64,000 nucleotides of DNA. It comes from Branchiostoma floridae (lineage: Eukaryota > Chordata > Leptocardii > Amphioxiformes > Branchiostomatidae). Made by a program: the position numbers and the translations under genes. This document shows, piece after piece, positions 1 through 10,845 of this stretch. How positions within the stretch are numbered: the stretch's first letter is position 1; every line of letters begins with the position of its first letter. The notes under the pieces are model-generated. The model saw only the letters and a list, made by a program, of their open reading frames with translations, was not told where the DNA came from and made no database searches. The stretch is from positions 10,091,457 to 10,155,456 of the forward strand of contig NC_049979.1 in assembly GCF_000003815.2 (NCBI RefSeq), written 5' to 3'.

Positions 1-25
1 TCTGCAGCTGTAAATGATGCTGTAC

Positions 26-1346
26 CTGTGGTTCTCCGCTGGGTGAGTAGGCGTTGAACGGTCGCGTCACATCCGAGTCGTTCTGCTGCGGGATGATGGC
101 CTTCTCGCGTGGAGCGGACTTCTCTACTTCATCTCCAGTGTTGGTGAGGATGGATACGTAACTGTCCGTGGTGTTGTTGGGGTACGACAGAAGGACAGTG
201 TAGGGAACTCTCTTCACCACATCCAGACCGTAGTCCTGCCACTTGTCGTATATGTAATCTACCAGGACCTGCTCATCACGCACACTGCCTGCAAGGTGAG
301 GTCTGGCTGTCAAAAACCTGAAAAAGGAGGGATGTGTAACTTATAATACTGCTTAGATAAACACATTTGATGGTATGTGGAGGATATACTCATCCGGAGA
401 CAACAGGAGACACCATCATCCTTCCTCCTAAAAGTACAAGAGTAGAGTAGAGTAGAGTTGTTTCAGTCCGGTAGGAGTATCCACTCCAGTTTGGGCTGCT
501 CTTCAATTGTTGTATTTTCTTCTTCATCAATATTACAAGTGTCATGGCTTCCATAATCTTACTTCATTACAGTCAATTTGCTCTTTCCATATCAACAAAG
601 AAAAGAAAGTTCAATTTGTTGTACTAAATGTAAGTATTATCTAGTTTCAATTTATCATGATGTCAGCTCTTTAAAATATGCCACATTTTCAACCGCACTG
701 CCTGTTCACAGTATGGTGAATGTACGTTGGGGTTGTCAAACATAAACTGCCAAGGTACTGCAGTCCAGTGAGATAACCCCTTCAGGGCTTATAAGACAAA
801 GGGTTTATCATAACAATGGCAGATTGGAAATCTAAAAACCTTCTGGTATATGTATCTAGGGACAAGGAGGTTGAAAGAGGGAAAGGAGGACTCCTTTCCC
901 TCTTTCAACCTCCTTGCTAGGGACAAAGGGCTATGTAGTCTGATTGCGTAGACCAGTGCTGTTACGATTGGGCGTATAGACTGTGACAACAAAACACACG
1001 ACACGCACCTCAAGTGTTTATCAATCTCAGCAGTCTTCACTTCATCTATTATTCTCTGGGTGATACTGGGGTCGCCATCTTCGCCCCACTGTTGTGGTCC
1101 TCCTAATAATTCCCCCCTTGATTCGTACCCAAGTATAGCACCTAGGATAACCCCGAATAAAAGAACGACGAAGCTGACGGAGATCAGACGACATTTGGAC
1201 CAGACGACGGTCCCTCTGTGTCGCCGCCGTCGGAAGTCGTACAGTTCTATGTCGTCCATCGGGTCGTCGTCGGCAAGGTAACTCCGCTCGCTGGTGGTCA
1301 TTCTGCGCACTGCCGCCGCCTGCACCAGCGGAATAGCGTTTTCCAT
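26..1346 (-). CDS. Glutamate carboxypeptidase 2-like (FOLH1/NAALAD2 family), first two coding exons; gene runs off left edge
   Basis: Coding exon 1 is 1009-1346 and exon 2 is 26-317. The donor CACTTGAG|GTGCGTG (phase 2) joins the acceptor TTTTTCAG|GTTTTT and reads KHLR-FLTARPHLAGS, which aligns with the F-T-x-x-PHLAG start of the ectodomain in human FOLH1/NAALAD2. Exon 2 also carries the family pattern VLLSYPNxT and the segment FNAYSPSGEPQ before its own donor CAG|GTACAG. The protein is a type II membrane metallopeptidase: an N-terminal cytosolic tail of about 52 residues, a hydrophobic anchor at about residues 54-73, then a short stem. In this family the ectodomain removes C-terminal glutamate from N-acetyl-aspartyl-glutamate or folate polyglutamates. 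The zinc-binding and catalytic residues would lie in later exons outside the window. The tail is longer than in human FOLH1 and has an acidic patch followed by RRRRHR just before the membrane. FOLH1 and NAALAD2 cannot be told apart from this fragment. Confidence 0.88.
863..916. repeat. Perfect 26-bp inverted repeat (2-nt loop)
   Basis: Positions 863-888 and 891-916 are exact reverse complements separated by GA. The hairpin sits in intron 1 of the FOLH1-like gene. A short direct repeat, ctagggacaa, flanks it at about 857-866 and 916-925. Confidence 0.9.
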
Positions 1347-1741
1347 ACGCCGTCTAAAACCCCAGCTCCCACACAGCTCTAGGATAACTGTCTGCGTGAC
1401 AAAATAAAGATGTCGTGGACAGAAATCAAACTTGGCAAGTAAAATCTTCCTTGTTGGTTTTAACGAGGTTTTGGGTCAGGGGTCATTCGACGGAACCACT
1501 CCAGAATCTTTTCGTTACAAACATTTTAATTTAGCCACAGACTAATGGCTGTCGATTGGACAGAATTATAGATACAAGTCTTTTCTTTGAAAATTCAAAA
1601 GGTAACGAGAAACGTCAGAATAATTGACATTGAATCAATTTTACAACGGAGTAACGTTACATTTTGTGTCCCAGACGCCCGTGCAACAGCGCCCTCTGTC
1701 CACTCGAACTCGCCATACAGACTGCAAGTTGGTTCTTGATG

Positions 1742-1900
1742 ATGTCCAATCAATCAATCAATCAATCAAAATGGTTTATTGACAGTGTCCTCATAAAACC
1801 ACCAGATAACGTAATATAACAATTCACCTTGGTGTATTATTGCAGTAAATGGGTCGTAAATGCACGAACTAAGATGTGATTTGATATCATGGCCACTGGG
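1742..1900 (-). mobile_element. 3' end of a non-LTR retroelement with (ATTG)n tail
   Basis: On the minus strand the sequence ends in a short run of the 4-mer ATTG/TTGA (plus-strand aatcaatcaatc at 1748-1767) next to a CAATAAA-like motif. That is the usual 3' end of a LINE or SINE with a simple-repeat tail. No coding part was recognised, so the inner boundary is arbitrary. Confidence 0.5.
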
Positions 1901-2154
1901 CTAATAGGTAGCTCTATGCAGCTCTACAAATGATCGCTACAAATGTTCTTATGCCGCTTTTTAGTCACAATGTCAGTACTTTTGTGATTCAACACTTCAA
2001 GTTCAAGGTTAAATGACCAAGCAGGTCCGTTTATTGTTCAGTTAGAATTTCTATTTTAACGTTACCTTTTGTACACAGTTTGTATTTTATTTTGCCTGAA
2101 TGTTAGATTTTGTGCTATTTCGACACAGAGCCCTTCGCTGATCCCCGATGAGCT

Positions 2155-4196
2155 CGACCCTTATTATATTTCAGCCATACCATAGGTATGGTGGAATATA
2201 TTGTATTCGTAAAGTTTCTTCTTTCTCCTGTCAAATCTTCAAAGTGATTCATCTCCGCAGTTCCTGGACCGAATGACATGAAATTCGGCACAAGGGTAGA
2301 GTGGGCCAATACCCTGATGATTTTTTTTCTTCATTTTTTTCATATCTGCCTCTTTATAACTGATTTTATTGAGGTTTAAAAGTCATGTTTTTACCAAAAC
2401 GGTATATTTTGGCCCCCTGTACACTGGTATTACAAGTGAATGACCTGAAATTTGGTATGGATAGGCATAAGATAGTTGGTGAAATGATCCAAGTAAAATT
2501 TTTGGCATGAAATACTGTAAATTGCTTAATTTCAGCACTTTTCTGAGGGGAAATTGGTTTTCTTTCGTTCTCCATGCCGTGACCTTTCGGACGTTCACCC
2601 CACAGAGCCGACACCTGCACAATTGTTAAGCATATGCATAGTGTAGTGATATAGGTTGATGAATCTAATAGTACTCAATGTAATCTGTATCTGTATTATA
2701 TTTTATATGACCCTGACCTCCCTCATGACCTCAATGAAAAGCGGCCTGCTGGCCGATTTGAGCTTTTCATGAATAAACATAAATATTCACTAGAAAGGCC
2801 GACATTTGCTTGAGAGCAAATACAGCATATTTCAGCCATTCCCCTCCTCATGTAACAATAGACTGTTCCAAAATCACTCATGTGCAAAAATGGAACACTT
2901 CTGCTTAAAATGACTTCTAACTACTAATCACACTTATGAGCAAAAATGAATCTTACAAAAAACCCTTCAAGAATGGACTAAAAAAAATAGACGACTCCAA
3001 AAACACTTCCGCTAAGAAATGGAATTTGGAATCATCAGCCGTCCAAAACCATATTTGAAAAAATCCCCCCTCTGTGCAAAAATCGACTCTTCCTGTTATA
3101 CCCCTATGTAAAGTGGAGCGATCCAAAAATATATCAGCTAAAATAGTCAGCAAAGTCCAAAAAATGAATTAAAGAAAAATACCCCCTTCGTCGAAGAATG
3201 GAATCTCCCAGCTCACCCTGTTTGAAATTGCACAATAGACAAGTCCAGAAATACTCACAGTACATGGCCTTTTGTATAAGAAGCAACCCAGTCCAAAACT
3301 GAATTTTAAAAAAGTCCCCCGTGCATGAATGGGCTCTTCCAGATAACACAAGGCTTGCTGATTGGCTGCCGAATCCTCCTCATGTACAGTCTTCAGGTGG
3401 GGGTAAACTTCCATTTAACAAATGGAATTCAGAATCATCACCCATGTCCAAAACTGATTTTTATTAAATCCCCCCTATGTGCAAAAATGGACTGTCCCAG
3501 TAGTAGTCTTATGTCAAGTGGATCAGTGCGAAAACACTTCCGCTAAAAAAACATTGGCATTATCAGCAAAGTCTAAAAGTAAATTTTAAAATACACTCCC
3601 TGTCCAACAATGGACTCTTCCAGCAAAATAAGCTCGCTCATTGGCTGGCCATTAATTGGATTTACCTTGTCCACCAACCACCTGGATGTCTATGGACTAG
3701 GTAGGTAGGATCTACCTGGCACACCTGTGGCCCTGACACACAAGAATGACCTAGAGGTCGTTGACCTCGGCACTCCAACCTTACCTATCCTAAACTCTCC
3801 CACAAAAACCTCCTTAAGGAGCCATTTTGAAGTGATTTATACCACATATTATACATGGATCCTTTGAATAAGTATCTAGGGCACCTCTGTGCCAAATTTC
3901 AGGTCATTTGGATGTAATACCATGGTACAGGGGGCCAAAATATACAGTTTTGGTCCAAAAGTTGCAATAAAACCTCAATAAAATCATTTAAAGAGCAGAT
4001 ATGAAAAAAATGAGAAAAAAAAACACATTTGGGTATTGGCCCACTCTACCCTTGTGCCAAATTTCAAGTCATTTAGTCCAGAAACGGCGGAGATGAATCG
4101 CTTTGAAAATTTGACAGGAGAAAGAAAGAAAGAAACATTACGAATACAATATATTTCACCATACCTATGGTATGGCTGAAATATGATAAGCGGGAC
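2155..4196. mobile_element. Inverted repeat A: ~320-bp arms, foldback/MITE-like
   Basis: The left arm (about 2155-2475) and right arm (about 3870-4196) are diverged reverse complements. Shared blocks are the palindromic CCATACCATAGGTATGG end, GAATACAATATATT, the C/GTTTCT...CTCCTGTCAAAT block, ATTCATCTCCGC, TTGTGCCAAATTTCA, ATATCTGC and GGGGGCCAAAATATA. The arms enclose about 1.4 kb that includes a degenerate tandem repeat and one arm of a second inverted repeat. There is no transposase ORF. Ends are approximate. Confidence 0.7.
2870..3640. repeat. Degenerate tandem repeat, ~120-150-bp units
   Basis: The pattern CCCCC-T/G-TGTGCAAAAATGGACT-C/G-TTCCAG recurs at about 2880, 3065, 3185, 3318, 3470 and 3603. 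It is interspersed with AAAACACTTCCGCTAA and GTCCAAAACTGAATTTTA. Copies differ at many sites, so this is an old array. Confidence 0.65.
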
Positions 4197-5159
4197 CACA
4201 CAATACGGAAGTTGAAGACTCAGACAGTCTGACTGTTACTGTTATATAGAGAAACACATGCATATTGTGAACATACAGCGGACGTATGTCACTCTTCGCC
4301 GGGTTAAAATCGAAGTTTGGGACTATTTGGAGTTTACAACAGGGTCATTTGGGCGGTAGCTTAGGTACTCGTGCCTTGAACGTCTTTGTCGATGAATTTA
4401 TGAACATTCCGCATGGCAATACAAATCATTTTCGGTATATTTGACTTTGGCAGCGTCAGTTGAGACAATCGAGAAAATGTTACTTGGCGATAAATCGCGG
4501 AAAAATTAGTCAGTTTGCGTTTAGTTTTGATATGTTTGACAGTGGCGAGAATGATTATTTTCTCATCAATATTTCTCTTCAGAATTTGAACTTAATTGTA
4601 CATCTAAACCATTGGCTTACCTGTGCAATGTTTATATGAGTAAAGATCAGTGTACTGAAATCATGTGTAACGTATTTCTCTTAGTCAATAGATCAGCATT
4701 TCTTCTCATGATAGTGACCACCTGTCTATAGTGGCCACATTTCTATCACTGGACTGGAAAGAAAAGTGCTGTATTTTCTCCAGAGCAAATGCAGGTGTTT
4801 CTAGTGTTGTTGTTGTTTGACATAAATTTTGAACATTCAAATTGTAAGTAACTTTAAACTGCCAGAGTTTCAACCCAATAAAACACTCTCAGTGCCATGG
4901 TATGAACAGACTGACCTCCGAAAAGAAATCCTCGAACAAGGTCTACAATCGTATCTTCCGGGTCTGGCACGCTACGCGCAGGAAGTTGTTACACTAAAAT
5001 AAGATAAGGCTCGATGGCTGATTGCATACAAAGTAAAACAGTTTAACAGTGGGATACAGAATTATATGCTTAACAAAGAAGGAAAATGAAATACATGTAC
5101 ATAGATAAAGCCATATCAAGTTAAGTTGTTGTTCCTGAGGTTTTTCAGAAGAAAAAAAT

Positions 5160-5182
5160 GAAGCGACAGGGGGGGGGGGGTA
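5160..5182. repeat. Poly-G tract
   Basis: A run of ten or more G (acagggggggggggtaa), a low-complexity stretch that may be unreliable in length. Confidence 0.7.
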
Positions 5183-5409
5183 AATTCTTTTAAAAATTCG
5201 GGACGTCTCCGTTTAGGTAATGGCTCATACAAAACAAGGAGATTTAAGTTTTGAGCTTGAAGAAAACAAACACCCCTACTACACAGTACCTGCACCTTCT
5301 TGATAATTATTAAAACGTATTTCCTACTTGAATAAAAATACAATAATAATTGTACCCACATCACAAGGAGCTTATCCTTTTTTTATACTTACACCTAGTT
5401 ATCGTACTG

Positions 5410-5470
5410 AAAATTGTTGAATGGCTTCATGTAATGTTCATGACGTTACATGAAGCCATTCAACAATTTT
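5410..5470. repeat. Perfect 25-bp inverted repeat, 11-nt loop
   Basis: Positions 5410-5434 and 5446-5470 are exact reverse complements (arm begins AAAATTGTTGAATGG). The loop is TGTTCATGACG. It lies inside inverted repeat B and has no coding neighbour. Confidence 0.9.
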
Positions 5471-5825
5471 TAGTCATGATGAAAATTTTCTGAATTGAAG
5501 GTGTGGTGATCATTGTTACTTTCTAAAAAATAGGAGCAAGCTTTGTTTTGACCTGGAATCAATTCACAATACTAGTTCACTTTTGGGGATTAGTTACTGT
5601 AAGATGTTCCTTTTTTGCGCAGGGGTGATTTGGAACAGTCCAATGTTGCGTGGGAAGGGGTATGGCTGAAATATGCTGTATTTGCTCTCAAGCAAATGTC
5701 GGCCTTTCTAGTTAGGTGATGTAATTAGATTAATTGTTATACAAAGAAAAAGAAAATCACATCGTACTTGGTAACCTTGTTTTCAACATACATGTAAAAG
5801 ATTTGAACGCAACTATTCAAACAAA

Positions 5826-6612
5826 AATAACCAAAAGTAGAGTTTCACGACCTCATACCTTCGTCAAATGATGTCAATCTTTTCGAGTGAAGTATTTCCC
5901 ATTGATTTTGCAAATCATAGCTTACTCTCTGGCCCAATACTTAACGTTGTATACGACTAAAACATCACGACTACGGAATGTCAAGATGTCGAAATTCCGC
6001 AGCACTACCTTAGAAAGCCATTAGGAGGCCATACGGTCGAAATTTACTTTCTTTTTCCCATCCCCTAACACACCTACCAAACGTATCCAAAGAACCCATC
6101 AGATGAGTAGCATATGTAGTCAATGACAAACCTTTATATTATGTATGTATTTCAGTCATGAAGGTTAATATCATTGGGCGAAGATATGAGGTAGTTTGTT
6201 TTATCAACACCTTGCCAAGGTTGAAACTTGATCGTGACCGATGTATTGCGCCACCAAAATCCCTTGGTGACTGTCATATGAATCATTTGCATGAAGTAAG
6301 TAAACCATTAAGAATCCATGTCGTAAAATAGAGACTATAAAATTATGCATACAATAAAACATAGACCACTCTACACATATAACGTTATATCATACACACC
6401 ATTTACAAGCGTTTGCATTTCTTTCTTACATTTGGTCACTGTAAAGTTATAGATGATAAATGACGGGTGTTGGCGGTGTTGTACAGTGTGTATTACAAGT
6501 TGAAAATCAGCTGTTTTTTTCAAACGTTTGTCAAAAAAAGTTTCAGGCTGCATGCGTTGGTGCCTCCCCCCAAACAAAAGATTCAGTCCCTGAAGGTATA
6601 TTTTCAACAACT
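5826..6612. other. Gene-free stretch with a transposon-end relic
   Basis: Positions 5835-5866 (AGAGTTTCACGACCTCATACCT) resemble the terminal sequence of the MITE at 42.3 kb. The remainder probably includes the 3' UTR of the glycosyltransferase gene that ends at 6613. I see no other coding signal. Confidence 0.45.
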
Positions 6613-7376
6613 TCACCGACTCATCAATTTCTGTATATCACTATTGCTGGCAAATTGTGATCTTAAAAACTCATTTCGACATGTGCTCCATTTGATATTC
6701 TTGTAAAAGCACTTCAGTTGACGCCCAAAATTTACTTGATCGAAGAGCAAAAATTTCTGCGTTTTGACCCAGAACTTAAAACGATCCCAAAGCGGCCAGT
6801 CTTGCCAGTCGGGAAGGGCCATGTTGCGCATCTCCCTGGCAACGGCCTGGCGAAAAAGTTCCTCAGAGTCAAAACGGGGTTGCGCATTGAGTCGTCTGAA
6901 CACTGAGGCGTCTCCACTGACGTAGTGACTCTGAAGGTTGGGGTTGAAATAGTACACCACTGAAGCAACGTTTGACTCATGGTGGACAAAGTGGTCACAC
7001 TTAGACATCAGCAAGATGTCGCTGAACACCTGATCACCCATTAACTGTCCGGAGTTTCTCTGTTCAAGGAAACGAGTAATAACCATTGTTTCACCCCTAA
7101 GAGCATCAATATGTAAGACTCTTTTGCCCCCAAACTTGGACTTGAATTCCTCGATGACTTCGTCAAGGTCGGAGGCCAGGAATATCCGAATCTCTTTGCC
7201 GACATGTTTGGCGGTGATGTCGTCTGTGAGACGCTGCACGACTTGAACAAAGTCTTGGAGTTTTGGAGGCGTCTGGTGATAAAGTGTCATCTCTTCAGCG
7301 TGACCTGCCTCCAATCTCACATGAACACCTGTGAAAATAATCACACGATATTCATGTTTGACCGATAAAGAGTGTA

Positions 7377-7414
<38 letters not shown>

Positions 7415-10400
7415 TGTGTGTGTGTGTGTGTGTGTGTTATTCACCAGTGGAATGTGATATACAAGCGGAAGATATTCATTTTTATATCAATCACGTGATA
7501 AGCAAAGAAACATATGAAGAAGTAGTTATCAAAAACGTGTCGTATTCACAGATCGTACCTACCTATATTAATACTGTCCGCCATGTCGGATTGGTAGAAA
7601 GAATCCACGACGTTCCTGACTCGAGCGGCTGGCTTGAGATAACCGGATATGACGTGATTGACAAGAGCCCGGGTCTCTGCTGTGATTGGTTGGAAGTATT
7701 CCGTCACTTTGCTTTTCATGTCGGCAAAACGGAAATCCACCAATTCACCCTTTGCTCCTGTTTGAGTCAGGTAAACCTGATTGAAGTCAACAACAACAAA
7801 ATCAACATGAGATCGAAGCTCCCATTCGTACCTCCGTATAATGTATAAGATTTTTTGTTAATTTTCTGTTTTATACATTATTGTGAATTTTTTGTTTTAA
7901 TTCTGTCAATGCATTTCTGTCTATTCAAATTTGGACCCGGCAAATACCTACCCTCCCATTCTGGGCATCAACCTGGGACCGGGAGCGCCCGACACTCACA
8001 TGGGTTACACCATCTTCCGCCTTACATGACATTGAACAATATCCAAATACCTCCATTTTCACGAAGAACACCCTTCAGATTAATTTTGGACAAACCTTAA
8101 TCATTTGAAAAACGATGAACCAAATGAATTAAGATTTAAAATTATGGTATATTAAAAGGTAATCAATATGTAGATTGCAATTAGATGTCTCCAGGAACAA
8201 AGCCAATTCTGCAGAATTCTGGGAACCTGAGCCAGAATTAGAGTGAATTCTGGGAACCTAAGTCAGAATTCTCTAGAATTCTAGAAACCTGAAGCCAGAA
8301 TTCTCCAGAAGCTTTGTTCCTGAAGACATCTAATTGCCATCTACATATTAACTACCTTCTAATATACCATAATTTTAAATCTTAATTCATTTGGTTCATC
8401 GTTTTTCAAACGATTAAGGTTTGTCAGGAATTAATCTGGAAGTCTGAAAATAACCCGGAGGGTGTTGGAGGTAATTACGGGAAGCAGACTGTTTGCACAA
8501 CATTACACCTCCTCCCACTGATGTCAACACCTATCTGCCACCTGAAAATCAAGACCACGGCATGTTCAAGACCAAAGATATGAAAAATTTCTGCTGCAGT
8601 ACCAAGGTCAACAACCAGGAGGCCCAAGATCGATCTTAACTGCTGCGATCACTTCACCTACCTAACTCTTAAATGCCATGGCAATCTATCTAGCGGTTCT
8701 TGAGATATGTCACTATACATCACCCCGAGTAAAAACTATACCTCCATTTTTCCTGGAGGTAATCTTAGAGAAATTCTAATGCACCTACCGAAGGATGGCC
8801 TTCGGGAATCCTAGAGGGCCCCATACACACCCGAGTTTTCGCCTGTTGTACGATACCCTCGTTTCTACCTGTACATGTCAAAGAAGCATACAAATCACAA
8901 GCGTTTGTTGATAGCGATCATTCAGCAATGAACGATAAATTAAACATACATGAATAGCCATATCATTTTGAACATTATACAGTAGTTTTACCAAGGACGT
9001 TATATAACGTCCTTGGTTTTACTAAACATATGTAGGGATATTCAGGAAACTCTACTGTATGGTCTGGAACAAATCGAATGCAATTATCATGTACTTACCT
9101 TCAAAGTACCACGTCCAGTAGTTTAGTCCGTTTCCAGGCGGCCCGCAGTAGTCACAATCTGTCCAAATGACAGTTGGGACGAATCCCTGTGCCTTTATAA
9201 GAGAAACCTGTGTTATTATCGTTCCAGGAATTGTTTTCATACTGGTGTGTTCTTCTGTGTTCTTCTTTTTTTCTTTGTATTATGTTATGACGGTTCATTA
9301 AATAGCAACTATGCAATACTTCTCTGTGTTCATTTGCTTCTTTATTTGTATCAGAATTGCTATACAATGTATTACATCTATGTCACAAAAAATGCACAAG
9401 AAGAAACTGGTTTTGTAAAGAAAAACTGCGCATATATAATTCATTGTATGTCAAAAAGTTTCACAAAACATTAATTCAATGAGTAAACCAGGATGTGTAG
9501 AATTTGTTAATTTTGGGTACACCTCATGAGCCCGGGGGCGAGCCTTTTTTGACGACGCATCAAGGGAGAGCCTTATGGTATAGTATTGTGTGCGAGTATC
9601 TTGACAAAAGCCAAATTACTGTGAGGGAAACATTCTGCGTTTTCTCGAAAACGTTGCTTTCTAATTTTCCTCCAAGAATAAAGAATAGTACACACTTACA
9701 AGACACGTTGTGATGTCGTCTATTGTCTGCAAAACCAAGGAGGCAAATCCAATCCCACTGCAACTGTCTCCTAGAGAATTTTCGACGACGCAGGCGATGC
9801 TCTCATTCTTCCCTTTGGGGTTGCGGTGAATGGCAATGGGTTTATGTGTCTGTAAAAACAAGTTCGTGTGTCGAATTGCTGGAATGAAGACATAAAGGGA
9901 ATTATTTCAAAATGCATATCATGCCTTTTTGTTATGAACAGCTAGCTAGCAACGAAACATGTACAAGTAGAATATAAAGCTGTACAAATCTGACAGGACA
10001 GTGTTGTTTGGCATCTCTAGACTGTAAACCCCTTTCAAATGTCGATGAACTTAGACATCCAGGTAATATGATAACAGTCAAACGACTGGGCATATTCTGT
10101 AGTGCATAGATATATATTGCTGCAGCACCTGTCATCGTGAACCGTCTTTCATATTTCTGGCACTATGACCTTACGTACACTGAATATCTCCAGAACTCGG
10201 GTTGTTGTCTGCTGTTCGAGTTTTAATAGCATGGCAACCGCGTTTTTGACGATTTGATTTGACCGCACCGTAGTGCCTGGATGTCCCTGAAGTTAGGTTT
10301 TGTCCAGTATAGAAACATGCACGTGTTCACTGTGTATGACGAATTTCGCAGCTACACCCATATCCCCCTGTTCTGAAGTACTAGCATTAGCTTGTACATG

Positions 10401-10845
10401 TATAACATTAGCTAGATTGTCTATACTGCTAGATTAGATCTGATAAGATTAGTTGTCAGATGCTAGCAATAGTACATGATTCAACTCCCATGTATATACA
10501 GACAGGCATATATTGTACCTGTTACGATTGTCGACGTCGCGCAATAAAGTTCTTCATATTCCTTTTGATAAACTCATGCACACTCTATACAACTCCGTGC
10601 AGACTACGGAATGACTACAGCCTGGAAGTAGGTCAAACGTTTGCTAGCGTTTATAAATTCCTTGAGGGTAAAAATGGTAGTTCTTTACCTTTGAAACTGA
10701 CAGAAATGTAATCTGCGAAGTGGAAGCATCCGACAGCAGTGATCACAAATACAGCCATGAGTGATATCAACCTGCGATGTTTGAACAGCATTTTTGAAGG
10801 AAATCTATTCCTAGCAGTTCGCAAACATTGACGGAGATCTGCCAT
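6613..10845 (-). CDS. Type II membrane glycosyltransferase, fucosyltransferase-like (FUT8/NodZ-type), 5 exons
   Basis: Exons in transcript order are 10702-10845, 9700-9849, 9099-9207, 7563-7757 and 6613-7328. All join in phase and give about 437 residues. The N terminus has an Arg/Lys-rich cytosolic tail and a hydrophobic signal anchor at about residues 26-43, so it probably resides in the Golgi. Exon 2 carries a Gly-rich SCSGIGFASL segment, like the G-x-G-x-x-L nucleotide-sugar start of GT-B fucosyltransferases. Exon 3 ends NYWTWYFEG, reminiscent of the NxWEYYFEP pattern of NodZ-like enzymes. Exon 5 opens with IGVHVR, comparable to the H-x-R donor-site motif, and has IRIFLASDLDEV and SKCDHFVHHESNVAS, the usual positions of the late GT-B motifs. 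The first donor is uncertain: CT|GTCAGT (10702) keeps phase, while AAAG|GTAAAG (10689) scores better as a site but would need an extra exon. Substrate unknown; assignment as a glycosyltransferase is by motif resemblance. Confidence 0.68.
7379..7437. repeat. (TG)n microsatellite
   Basis: About 58 bp of TG interrupted by CGCG. It lies in the last intron of the glycosyltransferase gene (7329-7562), about 50 bp upstream of the final acceptor on the minus strand, where it reads (CA)n. Confidence 0.95.
8072..8443. mobile_element. Long hairpin (MITE-like), ~135-bp arms
   Basis: Arms at about 8072-8205 and 8302-8443 are about 90% or more reverse complementary. They share CAAACCTTAATC, AACGATGAACCAAATGAATT, TTTAAAATTATGGTATATTA and AATTAGATGTCT. 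The loop holds repeated CAGAATTCTGGGAACCTGA motifs that are themselves partly palindromic. The element lies wholly inside intron 3 of the glycosyltransferase gene (7758-9098). Confidence 0.85.
8480..8765. mobile_element. Relic of the same DNA element family as 42.3-43.4 kb
   Basis: It shares GCTGCAGTACCAAGGTCA, CCAGG-GGCCCAA and the terminal AAAACTATACCTCCATTTTT-C-TGGAGGTAA with the copy that ends at 43405. Only the right-hand 280 bp or so is present here. Confidence 0.6.

Larger units (their letters stand above)
2789..5713. mobile_element. Inverted repeat B: ~110-bp arms, interleaved with A
   Basis: The left arm 2789 to about 2900 begins ACTAGAAAGGCCGACATTTG. It is the reverse complement of about 5600-5713, which ends CAAATGTCGGCCTTTCTAGT. 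Both arms share GCATATTTCAGCCAT, the same terminal motif as inverted repeat A. A third diverged copy of the end lies at about 4768-4805 (GTGCTGTATTTTCTCCAGAGC). Confidence 0.7.

Noticed and set aside
2115-2620. Short minus ORFs
   Set aside because: They lie inside inverted repeat A, and the same block translates differently in the other arm; not genes.
7372-7848. 158-aa plus ORF beginning with a Val/Cys repeat
   Set aside because: The start is the (TG)n microsatellite and the remainder is antisense to a glycosyltransferase exon.
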